The translations under genes and the position numbers were made by a program. From assembly GCA_910587205.1 (NCBI GenBank), contig CAJULZ010000006.1:1-46946 (forward strand): a DNA stretch of 46,946 nucleotides, read 5' to 3'. Below, in pieces: positions 17,588 through 25,660 of this stretch (positions within the stretch are counted from its first letter, which is position 1; each line of letters opens with the position of its first letter). Under the pieces are notes generated by a model, which worked only from the letters and a program-made list of their open reading frames with translations, was not told the DNA's origin and did not search any database. The stretch comes from an uncultured Oscillospiraceae bacterium (lineage in GTDB: Bacteria > Bacillota > Clostridia > Oscillospirales > Oscillospiraceae).

Positions 17588-18067
17588 TTAGCCCTCCTTC
17601 TTTCCGAACAGCGCCTTTACCTCCGCACGGGCGGCGGTCATGCGCTGCTCCGGGTTCATGCTGTCCAGGGGCGGAGCCTCGCCGCCGGTAGGTGCGGAGC
17701 CAACCGCCTGCGCACCGGACGCCTGGGTATCGCCCTCCAGCATCCCCAGGTAGTTCTTGCCGTCCTTGGCCGCTTTCTGCGCCATGCGGTAAGCCAGCTC
17801 CTGGGCGGTGCAGGCGTTCTCCCCAAACTTGGCCTCCCGAATCGCCTCGGCGTCATACAGCCCCGCCAGCGCGTCAATCTCCTGGATGCGCTTCTGCTCC
17901 GCCTGGACAGCGGCAGAAACCGCCTCCGCGCCCGTGGCGGGTGCAGGGTCAGCCCCGCCCGCTCCAGAAGCAGACACGGCGGCTTTGGCTTTGGCCTCGG
18001 CCTCAGCCATCAAAGCGTCGGCCAGCTCCGGGTTTTCCGCCCGAAGCTCTTCCAGATTTTTTGCCAT
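17588..18067 (-). CDS. Nested in-frame scaffold protein (lambda Nu3-like)
   Basis: Inside the protease gene an in-frame ATG at 18067 has a perfect AAGGAGG (18075-18081) exactly 7 bases upstream. Translation from it gives 159 residues (MAKNLEELRAENPELADALM at the start), Ala/Glu/Lys-rich and helical, ending KALFGKKEG. This is how lambda makes Nu3 scaffold from the 3' part of gene C. The arrangement and the strong internal site support a separate product, which would line the prohead interior and then be degraded. Confidence 0.82.
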   Translation of the reverse strand: MAKNLEELRAENPELADALMAEAEAKAKAAVSASGAGGADPAPATGAEAVSAAVQAEQKRIQEIDALAGLYDAEAIREAKFGENACTAQELAYRMAQKAAKDGKNYLGMLEGDTQASGAQAVGSAPTGGEAPPLDSMNPEQRMTAARAEVKALFGKKEG

Positions 18068-18868
18068 GAGTTTTCCTCCTTCGTTGCTGCCGGTCTGCGC
18101 CGGCTGATTTTTATTTGTCACAACCGAAGTGTCACCTTCGGATTTGACCGTAGGAATATTGTCCGGGGCGAACATCCCCGGCGCGAGGTGGAAGGAGCGG
18201 CCGCGCACCAGCAGACTCCGCCCGTCCGCACTGGCGGCAATCTCCAATGGCTCGGCGTCCTCCATGAGTTCATCCGCAAAGCCTTTGTCAACCGCTTCTT
18301 TTCCCGTCATGTAGGTAGTATCCGACATCATGTGGGAAATGACTGTTTCCGAAAGACCGGTCTTGCGCTTGTAAATCGCCACCTGCGCTTTGTCCCAGGC
18401 ATCGTAGGAAGTGGCGGCCTCCCGGAGTTCATCTGCGTTGTAACCACCCCACAGAAATCCCCAGCACTTGTGAATCATAATCAGGCTGGAGGGGTTGACC
18501 TTGACCGTATCGCAGGCACACATGATCAGGGAGCCGCCAGACATAGCCACGCCATCCACAATGCAGGTCAGGTGCGCACCCGCCCGGGACAGCTCCCGAA
18601 GCCGGTTATGGATAGTGTTGGACACACCCGCGTCGCCGCCATAACTGTTCATTCGGATGGTGACGTCACTGCACCCGGTCAGTTGCTCCAGGTCCTTCAT
18701 AAACTCGTCCAGGGTGATGAACTGCCCTTCAATGGGGTCCCCCCACCAGTCCGTGGGCGTCTGCTCGTAGATATCCCCATACATGGTGATTTCTGCGCTC
18801 TGACCGTCTGCGGTTTCCATAGCGTAAACGGTCTTTTTGATATTCACCGCAGGGCTTGGATTAGGCAT
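17588..18868 (-). CDS. Prohead protease, ClpP-related, lambda gpC-like, with C-terminal scaffold region
   Basis: 426 residues from ATG 18868, chosen because AAGGAGGAG lies just upstream and because it overlaps the portal stop by 8 bp. The first 230 or so residues are a ClpP/S49-type protease: IRMNSYGGDAGVSNTIH, then IVDGVAMSGGSLIMCA, where the Ser near residue 110 is the likely nucleophile, and NPSSLIMIHKCWG with the candidate catalytic His. A linker follows, then an Ala/Glu-rich helical part (about 268-426) that has its own internal start (separate entry). It matures the prohead in lambda-type assembly. Confidence 0.92.
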   Translation of the reverse strand: MPNPSPAVNIKKTVYAMETADGQSAEITMYGDIYEQTPTDWWGDPIEGQFITLDEFMKDLEQLTGCSDVTIRMNSYGGDAGVSNTIHNRLRELSRAGAHLTCIVDGVAMSGGSLIMCACDTVKVNPSSLIMIHKCWGFLWGGYNADELREAATSYDAWDKAQVAIYKRKTGLSETVISHMMSDTTYMTGKEAVDKGFADELMEDAEPLEIAASADGRSLLVRGRSFHLAPGMFAPDNIPTVKSEGDTSVVTNKNQPAQTGSNEGGKLMAKNLEELRAENPELADALMAEAEAKAKAAVSASGAGGADPAPATGAEAVSAAVQAEQKRIQEIDALAGLYDAEAIREAKFGENACTAQELAYRMAQKAAKDGKNYLGMLEGDTQASGAQAVGSAPTGGEAPPLDSMNPEQRMTAARAEVKALFGKKEG

Positions 18869-20477
18869 TTCCTTCTCCTCCTTCGTCCTCATCTTTTTCA
18901 TTCGGGTCAACGGACATGGCCGTAGACCCGCCGCCAGCAGCGGCCAGCTTTGCATTTTCCGCCGCCAGCTGTTCGGCATTCTCGTCCCAATCGCCGCCGC
19001 CCATTTCCCGGGCCACCTGCTCATGGGTTTTTAGCGCGTTCTGGATTTGCAGGATCGCAGCCTTTGCCTCCTTCAACGGGTCAAGGGAATTTTGGACCGG
19101 CCCAATCCACCGCGCTCCGCACCATGCGACCCGCACAAGCGGGTCCTGGAAAAAGCCGGGGGCCTTAATCCGGCCACGGGCTACCGCTTCCGACAGCCAA
19201 ACCTCATAGGCCGGTTGGCAAAAATCCCCCACAAACCAGTGTCGGCGCATACGAAAAGCGTCCCAGGCGTCTTGCAGAGCGGCGCGGGACGCTGAATAGG
19301 AAGCGTTGTATTCCTTCAGCAGAACGTCATAGGGGATTTCCAGTGCGGAGCCGATCAGCTTGCAGAAGGTTTTCACAAAGCTGTCAAACCCAGTCACCGG
19401 CATATTGGGGTTGCCAAACTTCACATCCTCGTCCGGCTGCAATACGTTGATGATGCCCTCGCCCATCTCAAGCTCGTTGGCGCTGCGGGACAAGTTTTCA
19501 TCCCTGGGGTTCGCGCTGGGCACCCCCGCAATATCCCCCGCCCCCACTTCGTTGAAGGGGATTTGGTCGGGATCTGTCTTGGTGATAATCCAGGCCGTGA
19601 AAAAGCTCTGAATTAGGGCCATCATCAGGGAGGACTCCGTATATCGGCGCAACTGCAAAAGCGGCTCGATCACCTGGGCAAGATAGGTCACGCCCCGGTA
19701 CTGATCGCACCGCTCACTGCTCATAACGTGAAGAATATTCGGCAGTCCCGTTTTGGCCCCATACGCTTCGATCCGCGTCCAAGTATCCTCTTTGCGGGTA
19801 ATCTGCCAGGGGTAGTTATTGTGGATGTAATAGGCCACGACCATACCGCTGCTGTCTACCTCCACGCCGTCATAGATGCGGTTGCCGGTATGCGGGTTGG
19901 TCCCGTCGGTCATGCCCGCATAAATACCGCCATATTCTGCCGGAGTCCGCACCCGGTCCGCCTCCACCATATGAATCCGAAGGGAGTAGGGATTAACCGG
20001 CGTGGGCGCCACCCGCTTGAAAACCGGGAACACGTCGCCGGACATTAGCCAGGAGATCAACGCCAGCTGCTGCATACCGTCAAAATTGTTCATCCCGGTA
20101 GCGTCACAGTTCTGTTTGCGGTCCGCCCACAGCCGAAATTCCTTCTCCGTGTGCTTCTGCCAGTCCTTCGCCGCCTCCGGGCTGAGGCCCAGCACGTCCC
20201 GGTCAATCACGCTTTTCAGCGTCAGACCAATGCCTACCACCTTTGTCCGGTTGGTGTTGATTGCAGAAGTAGCCACGGGAGCGGCCATATAGAGCATTCG
20301 GCCACGTTGCCGCAGCGTGGCATTATTCCAGTCAATATCCTCATTGGGGGCGCTGCTTCGCGGAGTAAAGCCCTTCATCGCCCGGCGGATCAGGCTGGCC
20401 CCGGCTTCACTGTATCCGCTGGCCTTGGGCTTCACCCCATCGGGCAGATATAGGCCGCTGCGCTTATCCTGATACAT
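18861..20477 (-). CDS. Portal protein, lambda gpB family
   Basis: 538 residues, lambda-type portal: SLIRRAMKGFTPRSSAPNEDIDWNNATLRQRGR region (paraphrased), INTNRTKVVGIGLTLKS, WADRKQNCDATG, AYYIHNNYPWQITRKEDTW, HVMSSERCDQYRGVTYLAQVIEPL (paraphrased), and SRAALQDAWDAFRMRRHWFV. Twelve copies form the DNA entry channel at one vertex and bind the terminase and head-tail connectors. A GGGGAGGAAT site precedes ATG 20477. The end overlaps the protease start by 8 bp. Confidence 0.95.
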   Translation of the reverse strand: MYQDKRSGLYLPDGVKPKASGYSEAGASLIRRAMKGFTPRSSAPNEDIDWNNATLRQRGRMLYMAAPVATSAINTNRTKVVGIGLTLKSVIDRDVLGLSPEAAKDWQKHTEKEFRLWADRKQNCDATGMNNFDGMQQLALISWLMSGDVFPVFKRVAPTPVNPYSLRIHMVEADRVRTPAEYGGIYAGMTDGTNPHTGNRIYDGVEVDSSGMVVAYYIHNNYPWQITRKEDTWTRIEAYGAKTGLPNILHVMSSERCDQYRGVTYLAQVIEPLLQLRRYTESSLMMALIQSFFTAWIITKTDPDQIPFNEVGAGDIAGVPSANPRDENLSRSANELEMGEGIINVLQPDEDVKFGNPNMPVTGFDSFVKTFCKLIGSALEIPYDVLLKEYNASYSASRAALQDAWDAFRMRRHWFVGDFCQPAYEVWLSEAVARGRIKAPGFFQDPLVRVAWCGARWIGPVQNSLDPLKEAKAAILQIQNALKTHEQVAREMGGGDWDENAEQLAAENAKLAAAGGGSTAMSVDPNEKDEDEGGEGNA

Positions 20478-20492
20478 CGTCTATTCCTCCCC

Positions 20493-20750
20493 TCACCAGT
20501 CCCTGGGAATTACCCCAAAAGACTTTCGGGGCTTCTGGCCGGCCAGCAGAGCCTCCAGCTCGTCCACCTTGGCCTCCGCGTCCTCGATTTCCCGCTGAAG
20601 CTCCGGAAGGTCAAAGCGGGTCAAGGTCCGGTCGTCAATGGTGTACTTCTTCACGCCGCCGTCCAACAGGGCGAGATAGGCTTTCCGCAGATTCCGCAGG
20701 GCCTCCCGCCAAAACTCCAGCCGCGCCTTTAATTCCGTTTTGCTTGCCAT
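20493..20750 (-). CDS. Head-tail joining protein, lambda gpW / DUF6148-like
   Basis: 85 residues from ATG 20750, whose GGTGAGG site overlaps the terminase stop. An earlier in-frame start at 20789 would run inside the terminase gene without a site. The helical pattern (LKARLEFWREALRNL, then YTIDDRTLTRFDLPELQREIEDAEAKVDEL, paraphrased) fits gpW-type small proteins of Firmicute phages. Lambda gpW enters the portal channel after packaging. It lies between the large terminase and portal genes, exactly as in lambda. Confidence 0.82.
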   Translation of the reverse strand: MASKTELKARLEFWREALRNLRKAYLALLDGGVKKYTIDDRTLTRFDLPELQREIEDAEAKVDELEALLAGQKPRKSFGVIPRDW

Positions 20751-20760
20751 CTTACTTACC

Positions 20761-22752
20761 TCACCATTCATCGTAGCGTCCGCCGACACCGCCGGACCGC
20801 TTTACCCTGGACCGTTGCTTGGCCTTCGGCGCGGGCCCGGTCCCGTTGATCGCTTTCCCCCGCGCAATCTGGAGCCGCCGGTCTATGGCGTCCAGGTCAA
20901 CCGTGAGCGTTTCAAACGCCGCCAGCGCATAGTTGCGGCAGTCTAATGGTTCGTTGCGCTCATGGCCCGGAATCACCTTCCATTGCCAGTGCTGGCGCTT
21001 TTCCGGGTCATAAATCAGCCGCTCCGACAGCAGGCCTTTGAAGTACGCCGCCCCATAATCGTCCCGGCGGGGGAAATGGCAAAACTTCGGTCCGGGGGCC
21101 TCCACCCGCAGATTATCCATGATGATCTGCTTCCCGGAATCCACGCCCAGCTGATATTGCCAGCAGGAGCCAATGACGTTTTTGTTGCGGTCCATGATCT
21201 TCATTTTCTTGGGCGGCTGAGTATACTCCCGGTTTGGCCCGGGAATACCCTTGATACAAAATACCTTTTTCCCGATGCGGTCCCGGCACCGCTGGCGGAC
21301 AAACTGCGTAAACAAACCGCCCTCGTCAACAAAGGTCACGCTAATCTGCAAGCCCGGCCCGTCCCGGAATCGGTAGGTATGCGTTATCACATCATCCAGC
21401 GCCGCCCAGGTGTCCCCATTATCCGGGCGGCCCATGATGATACCCTTCTTGATACCCCACGTTTCCCCGAAATGACCGTGGCCCAGCACTTCATATTCCA
21501 GCCGGTCCAGCTGAGTGTCCACGCCGCAGGTCAGCACCAGAACGCCGTCCGGCAATTCAAAGGGCGTCCCGCCCTCTTCCAGACCATAGGTTTCAATCTC
21601 CCGGCGCTTCATCAGTCCATCCTCGTCCATCAGATCGCCGCGGTCCTCCCACAGCTCCCCGAAGCGGGTGTTGTAGACCACCTGCATTTTCGCAGTGCTG
21701 CCCTGGGCATACAGGTACTCCAGGATGGTGGACTCCCAGCTGGCCCACGGGCTGACAAAGGAATTGAGCCAAAAAGAACGGACGCCCCGCTGGTAGGCGT
21801 CCGGATTTTCCGCTATCCATTTGGCCGGCTGTTTTTTCATGGTGGCCTCGTCGGAAACGCAGGCGCAGTTGGAGCAGTAGTGCAGGATATTCTTGACTTT
21901 GTACTGCTTCTTGCCCTGGACCTCTGTTTCCTCAACTTTATAGCGGATATTCTCAAAGAATGTGATGTCGTGGAACTCCCCGCAGTGGGGACACTGGACA
22001 CACCACCGCTCCATCGTCCCTTCATAGAACGAATCCGCGATTGCACTGGCGCCCTTGATGGTGGGGGTGCTGACCTCGACGGCCTTCGCGTTGTAGAAGG
22101 TGATCTGCCGGGCCATTGCCAGCTTCCAGGGGTCGCCCTCTTTTCCGGCGGAAACCGCCCAGCGGTCCCGCTCGTCACCAATGACATAGCGAATGGGCTT
22201 GGATGCCAGCGCGTGGGCCTCGGTAGAGCCGCACAGCGTCAGAATGCCGCCGGGGTATGTCTTTTGGAGAATGGTGTTTCCACTGTCCCGGCTCTTGGGG
22301 GAAGCCACCTTCCGGGTCAGGCACGGGGTATCCCGAATTTCGGGAGCGATACGGAGCTTGGAATATTCCTTTGCGTCAACGGTGGTAGGATGGATAAACA
22401 GGATGGAGCTGGGGTCCTGGTCAATGATGTACCCGATGATGTTATTCTCCAGCTCGGACTTGCCCACCTGAGAGGATGAAACCAGCACCAGCCGCCGCAC
22501 CTTTGGGTCAGTAAAAGCGTCCATGACCTCCCGGAGATAAGGCGTCCGGCTCACCCGGTATGGGCCAACCTCGGCGCTGCTCTCGGAGGAAAGCCGCCGC
22601 TTTTTCTCTGCCCATTCCGAAACGGTCAAATTCTCCGGAGGCTTCATCCCCGCCAGCACCCGGCTAAGGGCAACATTCAGCCGCCGGGTGCGTTCTATTT
22701 GATTCAGCCGCTCCCGCTCCTTGGCTACTGCCTCCTTATCAGCCGCTATCAT
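20761..22752 (-). CDS. Terminase large subunit, lambda gpA family
   Basis: 663 residues from ATG 22752, which overlaps the small-subunit end. It has the gpA pattern: NLTVSEWAEKKRRLSSESSAEVGPY (paraphrased), a Walker-A-like SSSQVGKSE near residue 92-99, VIGDERDRW as Walker B, a zinc-binding pair CPHCG (about 255) and CSNCAC (about 295), and the nuclease half starting VLTCGVDTQLDRLEYEV. It cuts cos and drives DNA into the prohead with ATP. The C-terminus is basic (KAKQRSRVKRSG). The gene type implies cos packaging. Confidence 0.95.
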   Translation of the reverse strand: MIAADKEAVAKERERLNQIERTRRLNVALSRVLAGMKPPENLTVSEWAEKKRRLSSESSAEVGPYRVSRTPYLREVMDAFTDPKVRRLVLVSSSQVGKSELENNIIGYIIDQDPSSILFIHPTTVDAKEYSKLRIAPEIRDTPCLTRKVASPKSRDSGNTILQKTYPGGILTLCGSTEAHALASKPIRYVIGDERDRWAVSAGKEGDPWKLAMARQITFYNAKAVEVSTPTIKGASAIADSFYEGTMERWCVQCPHCGEFHDITFFENIRYKVEETEVQGKKQYKVKNILHYCSNCACVSDEATMKKQPAKWIAENPDAYQRGVRSFWLNSFVSPWASWESTILEYLYAQGSTAKMQVVYNTRFGELWEDRGDLMDEDGLMKRREIETYGLEEGGTPFELPDGVLVLTCGVDTQLDRLEYEVLGHGHFGETWGIKKGIIMGRPDNGDTWAALDDVITHTYRFRDGPGLQISVTFVDEGGLFTQFVRQRCRDRIGKKVFCIKGIPGPNREYTQPPKKMKIMDRNKNVIGSCWQYQLGVDSGKQIIMDNLRVEAPGPKFCHFPRRDDYGAAYFKGLLSERLIYDPEKRQHWQWKVIPGHERNEPLDCRNYALAAFETLTVDLDAIDRRLQIARGKAINGTGPAPKAKQRSRVKRSGGVGGRYDEW

Positions 22753-23314
22753 CGTCCGTATCCCCCATGATGCTGTCCCAGTCCATCCGCTTCCGCACCC
22801 GTTCCTCGTATTTGAGCGGGTCATACTTGTACTGGGAAATCTCCTTCAGCACTTTGTTGACTTCCTGACGAATGACCTCTGACGCTTCGGCGGCGGTCTG
22901 CGCTTGCGCGACATCGACGGCCAGCCGCCCGGGGAGGGCAATCAAAGCGCCTCGCACCGCATAGAGCAGATCGGCAGTCATGGCCTCCACATCCTCGCTG
23001 CGGTGCATTTTCCCTTCCAGTTCCTCGGCTTCCAATTTGGCAATTTTGGCTTTGGAGTGTTTCAGCGTGGCTTCTGCCGTCTGCTTCACCTTCTCCAGCT
23101 TCATATCCTCGTCAGACACCGGCTCCTTATTGATGGTTGCGATATACCGTTGCAGGGAATCCGCCAGGAGCAGCCGTCCACGTTTCACCGTTTGAAGAAT
23201 CCCGCCACGGATAAGCTGATAAATGCGGTCAGCACTCAGGCCCAGGAGCGCGGCCAATTCCGCAACGCTTACCTCTGTATCCGTACCAAGTTTTTCCCGT
23301 TTTGTCGCGGCCAT
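22739..23314 (-). CDS. Terminase small subunit, Nu1-like
   Basis: 191 residues. The N-terminus is a winged HTH (VSVAELAALLGLSADRIYQLIRGG, paraphrased, then KRGRLLLADSLQRYI) like lambda Nu1, which binds cosB. A helical middle (KAKIAKLEAEELEGKMHRSEDVE, paraphrased) and a C-terminal part (YDPLKYEERVRKRMDWDSI) are expected to bind the large subunit. AAGGAGGT lies 6 bases before ATG 23314. It is the first head gene and lies just after the intergenic region where cos is expected. Confidence 0.9.
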   Translation of the reverse strand: MAATKREKLGTDTEVSVAELAALLGLSADRIYQLIRGGILQTVKRGRLLLADSLQRYIATINKEPVSDEDMKLEKVKQTAEATLKHSKAKIAKLEAEELEGKMHRSEDVEAMTADLLYAVRGALIALPGRLAVDVAQAQTAAEASEVIRQEVNKVLKEISQYKYDPLKYEERVRKRMDWDSIMGDTDDDSG

Positions 23315-23678
23315 ATGGCTACCTCCTTCCCAAAAATTTTAGTGAAATGCGAAAATTTTTCCTCGGTGACTACACGACTATCGGGGTCATTGGCCCCTCG
23401 ACCTCTGGGGGAGGGTGTTCACAGTACCTTTTTCCCCTCCGCGTCAATGCCTTGCCCTCTGTCGCGTTCCTCCAGCCCCGCAGAACGGCGTTATGGATGG
23501 AGGATAGGAAATACCCTGTCCGACGCTACCGCCCCTCTACGGGGCTGCACAGGTCAAGCAAAGCATATGTCAAGCTGTCGTATCCGTGTCTCTCTCGTGC
23601 GCGCGCGTGTATGACATACGCACATTAGGCGTACACACACGCGCTTTTCTCTTTAATCAATATATTTCTAAATAAACA

Positions 23679-23749
23679 GTGTTACATCTGATACACAGCC
23701 GCATTGACACTCGAAAAGCCTTGCGGCTACGGACTTTCTTATGTAACAC
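23679..23749. repeat. 9-bp inverted repeat GTGTTACAT / ATGTAACAC
   Basis: GTGTTACAT at 23679-23687 and ATGTAACAC at 23741-23749 are perfect complements 53 bp apart, inside the region upstream of the terminase genes. They are suitable as paired protein-binding sites, for example for the terminase small subunit or a late activator. The function is not shown by the sequence. Confidence 0.6.
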
Positions 23750-23766
23750 AGCCAATCACCAAACTT

Positions 23767-23811
23767 TGATACATGAGATACAACAGATATAAAACCTGTA
23801 TCTCTGTATCA
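23767..23811. repeat. Near-perfect 15/16-bp inverted repeat built from TGATACA units
   Basis: TGATACATGAGATACA (23767-23782) pairs with TGTATCTCTGTATCA (23797-23811), with one extra base in the left arm and a 14-base spacer. Each arm holds two GATACA units, so the site has four half-sites. Further TGATAC copies occur at 23689 and 23841, and an inverted copy at 23983. It looks like a multi-subunit protein-binding site in the packaging or late regulatory region. Confidence 0.7.
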
Positions 23812-23876
23812 GTCGTAACAAAGGGCCTCCCTTCGCCATTTGATACGGCCCGCCCGCTGGATACCCTCTGCTTCGC

Positions 23877-23961
23877 GCTGACAGCCCCGTGGGGACGAGA
23901 TAACGGGCGGAGCGGGTAAACACCCGGGGCGCGGGTTCCGTCGCTCCACGAGGCTGTCAGC
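23877..23961. repeat. 10-bp inverted repeat GCTGACAGCC / GGCTGTCAGC
   Basis: The perfect arms 23877-23886 and 23952-23961 enclose 65 GC-rich bases, just after the end of the accessory operon. It may be an RNA structure at the 3' end of that operon or part of the packaging region. No U-run follows on either strand, so it is not a standard terminator. Confidence 0.55.
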
Positions 23962-23985
23962 GGCGGCCCGCGCCCTTGGGTCGTA

Positions 23986-24510
23986 TCATACCTTCTTGTA
24001 GATCACGGCCTTGCTGTATCCCTGGACCCCTTTGGTCATCATATCCAGGAAGTCGTCACGGGAGAAGTCGGACAGTCGGAAGATTTCCTCCGGCTTCATG
24101 CCCAGCTGCTTCCCGATCTCGGGGACAGTCTTGCCCTCGTCAATCAGCTGTTTCACGATAGCCTTCATGGGCTCCAGCAAGTGCGTACCACGCGCCCTGT
24201 TGTGGGTGATGGTGCCGTATATATCGTCGCTCTTATCGCTATGGGCGACAATCACCACGGGGACCTTGCCCTGGAGCTTCGAGTACAAGGGCTCCCGCCC
24301 GGATACTGTCCAGCGGTGGAAGCCGTCAATGATGGTGTAGTCGGGCCGTACCACGATAGGCAGTGTCCAGCCGTTAATCAGGATGGATTGGACCAGCAGT
24401 TTCAGGTTATCCTCGCTGACCTTGTTGGGGTTATAGTCGTTGGCCTTCAGCTGGGCCCGATCCACCCACTGCAATGTGGACAACGGGGCGAATACGTCTA
24501 CCTCAGACAT
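23986..24510 (-). CDS. ParB/Srx-fold protein, IbrB-like
   Basis: 174 residues. The ParB N-terminal fold is clear: a YNPNKVSEDNLKLLVQSI region, INGWTLPIVVRPD, then IIDGFHRW at 60-67, the family active or nucleotide-binding box. KVPVVIVAHSD and HNRARGTHLLEPM follow, then a short HTH-like C-terminus (KTVPEIGKQLGMKPEEIFRLSD, paraphrased). Together with the adjacent PAPS-reductase-like gene it is the same pair as IbrB-IbrA of enterobacterial prophages. It overlaps that gene by 8 bp and is last in the accessory operon. ParB-fold proteins include CTPases and small-molecule kinases, so a catalytic role is possible. Confidence 0.82.
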   Translation of the reverse strand: MSEVDVFAPLSTLQWVDRAQLKANDYNPNKVSEDNLKLLVQSILINGWTLPIVVRPDYTIIDGFHRWTVSGREPLYSKLQGKVPVVIVAHSDKSDDIYGTITHNRARGTHLLEPMKAIVKQLIDEGKTVPEIGKQLGMKPEEIFRLSDFSRDDFLDMMTKGVQGYSKAVIYKKV

Positions 24511-25660
24511 CCGTATTCACCTCCCGCCTTGCCGCGCTCTCCCCGGCGTATTTTGCGTAGGCGGAATAAACCGTGACATACAATGCCCGAAGCGTTCTCA
24601 GCTTGGGATCACCGGCATTCATGGCCTCGTACATCTGCTTGAAGTCACGGGGCCGCATGAAGTCATGGCTTTTGATATAGAAGCGGCGGTAGCGATCCGC
24701 CACCTTGCGGGTGCCGGCATTAGTGAAATACTTCTCCGGCTCCACGAAAAGCATTTGTCGGCACAGTTCCTTATAGTCCTTTTTGGACTCCCCTTCCAGG
24801 GCTGCCCGCTTCCTGGTGCTGCGCTTGAACATTTCGCTGTCCCAGTACAGCAAGGTCAGATATGCGTTCGGCTCCCGTTCCTCGATACGCGCCCACAATT
24901 CCGGCTGCGTTTCTGCTATATGCCGAAGCCCCGCAATACTCTCCGAGCCGAAAAAGGTACTCAGCCGCAGATAATTCTTGGTAGCTCCGGCGCGGTAAAG
25001 GTCAATATAGGCGTCTGGGTAATCAAGGTTATGTTCCTTGATATACAGCCAAACGTCACTGTCCTTCCAATCGTAGATCGGGAAAACCTTGTTCTCGCAA
25101 CTCAAACCGCCGGCCTTCAAATCTGCATTGGCAAGATACACCCGGCGCTGGACAGATTCAGCGGCCCGCACCCCTACCATCTGAATCCCATCCCTTGTAA
25201 TCGTGTGGCAAAAGGTCTGGTAATTCATCTGGCCGGTGTATTTCAATCGCGGGTCACGGGTTATGGCAAATGGGGGTGCGTCCCGTATCCAGGTTTTTCC
25301 CGGCTCCCATGTTATCCAGGCTTCGTCATTCTGAAGCTGGTGCAGACACGAAACTTGTCTTACAGGCAGGCAATACCACCGAAACTCCGCGCCCACAGAA
25401 ATAAACCGTTTCCGCCAGCGCAAGGCCATCTGCTCCATGCTGGCATAAATGGCCTCCTCGTCAATGAAAATCACCGTCAGCAGCTTGGGGTCAATTTCGC
25501 CGCTCAGGATTTTCTCATAAACAAGGTGGGACATACACAGGCTGTCTTTCCCGGCGGAAAAAGACATATAGACCCGGACACCGTTGGAAAAGACGTTGGT
25601 AATGCGGCGCTTTGCCGCCTCCACCACATCCATACGGCTCTCAATCGTCTTTATAGCCAT
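24503..25660 (-). CDS. PAPS reductase-like PP-loop protein, IbrA/DUF3440-like
   Basis: 385 residues. The PP-loop SFSAGKDS is at 33-40, the ATP-pyrophosphatase signature shared by PAPS reductases, DndC and related adenylating enzymes. Further features are FIDEEAIYASMEQM, GVRAAESVQRR, then VFPIYDWKDSDVWLYI, the typical PAPS-reductase-family signature. An extra 120-residue C-terminal part contains FFGSESIAGLRHI and KYFTNAGTRKVADRYRRFY. It is not proposed to be a sulfate-assimilation enzyme: gene context and the extra domain fit IbrA/DUF3440 phage proteins, whose substrate is unknown. It overlaps both neighbours by 8-10 bp. Confidence 0.85.
   Translation of the reverse strand: MAIKTIESRMDVVEAAKRRITNVFSNGVRVYMSFSAGKDSLCMSHLVYEKILSGEIDPKLLTVIFIDEEAIYASMEQMALRWRKRFISVGAEFRWYCLPVRQVSCLHQLQNDEAWITWEPGKTWIRDAPPFAITRDPRLKYTGQMNYQTFCHTITRDGIQMVGVRAAESVQRRVYLANADLKAGGLSCENKVFPIYDWKDSDVWLYIKEHNLDYPDAYIDLYRAGATKNYLRLSTFFGSESIAGLRHIAETQPELWARIEEREPNAYLTLLYWDSEMFKRSTRKRAALEGESKKDYKELCRQMLFVEPEKYFTNAGTRKVADRYRRFYIKSHDFMRPRDFKQMYEAMNAGDPKLRTLRALYVTVYSAYAKYAGESAARREVNTDV

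Larger units (their letters stand above)
23315..23985. other. 671-bp intergenic region, probable cos and late regulatory region
   Basis: No credible gene is present: open frames lack ribosome sites and are low quality. The region separates the accessory operon from the head operon and sits right before Nu1-like, the place of cos in lambda-type phages. It contains several dyads (listed separately), a GC-alternating stretch near 23597-23644 with 8-bp arms (GCGCGTGT and ACACGCGC), a GGGGTC-ATT-GGCCCC hairpin near 23373, and repeated TGATAC motifs. I cannot define the cut site or the late promoter. Confidence 0.6.

Noticed and set aside
23597..23644. CRISPR-like or tandem repeat array near the GC-alternating stretch
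   Set aside because: Only a single dyad with alternating purine-pyrimidine bases; no repeated unit with spacers. I saw no CRISPR array anywhere in the window.
24503..25660. Complete phosphorothioation (Dnd) system
   Set aside because: Only a DndC-like PP-loop protein and ParB-fold proteins are present; no DndA desulfurase, DndD or DndE. A host desulfurase could substitute, but the sequence does not show it.
24503..25660. Sulfate assimilation PAPS reductase
   Set aside because: No sulfur-pathway neighbours, and the extra C-terminal domain and ParB partner match IbrA/DUF3440-type phage proteins.
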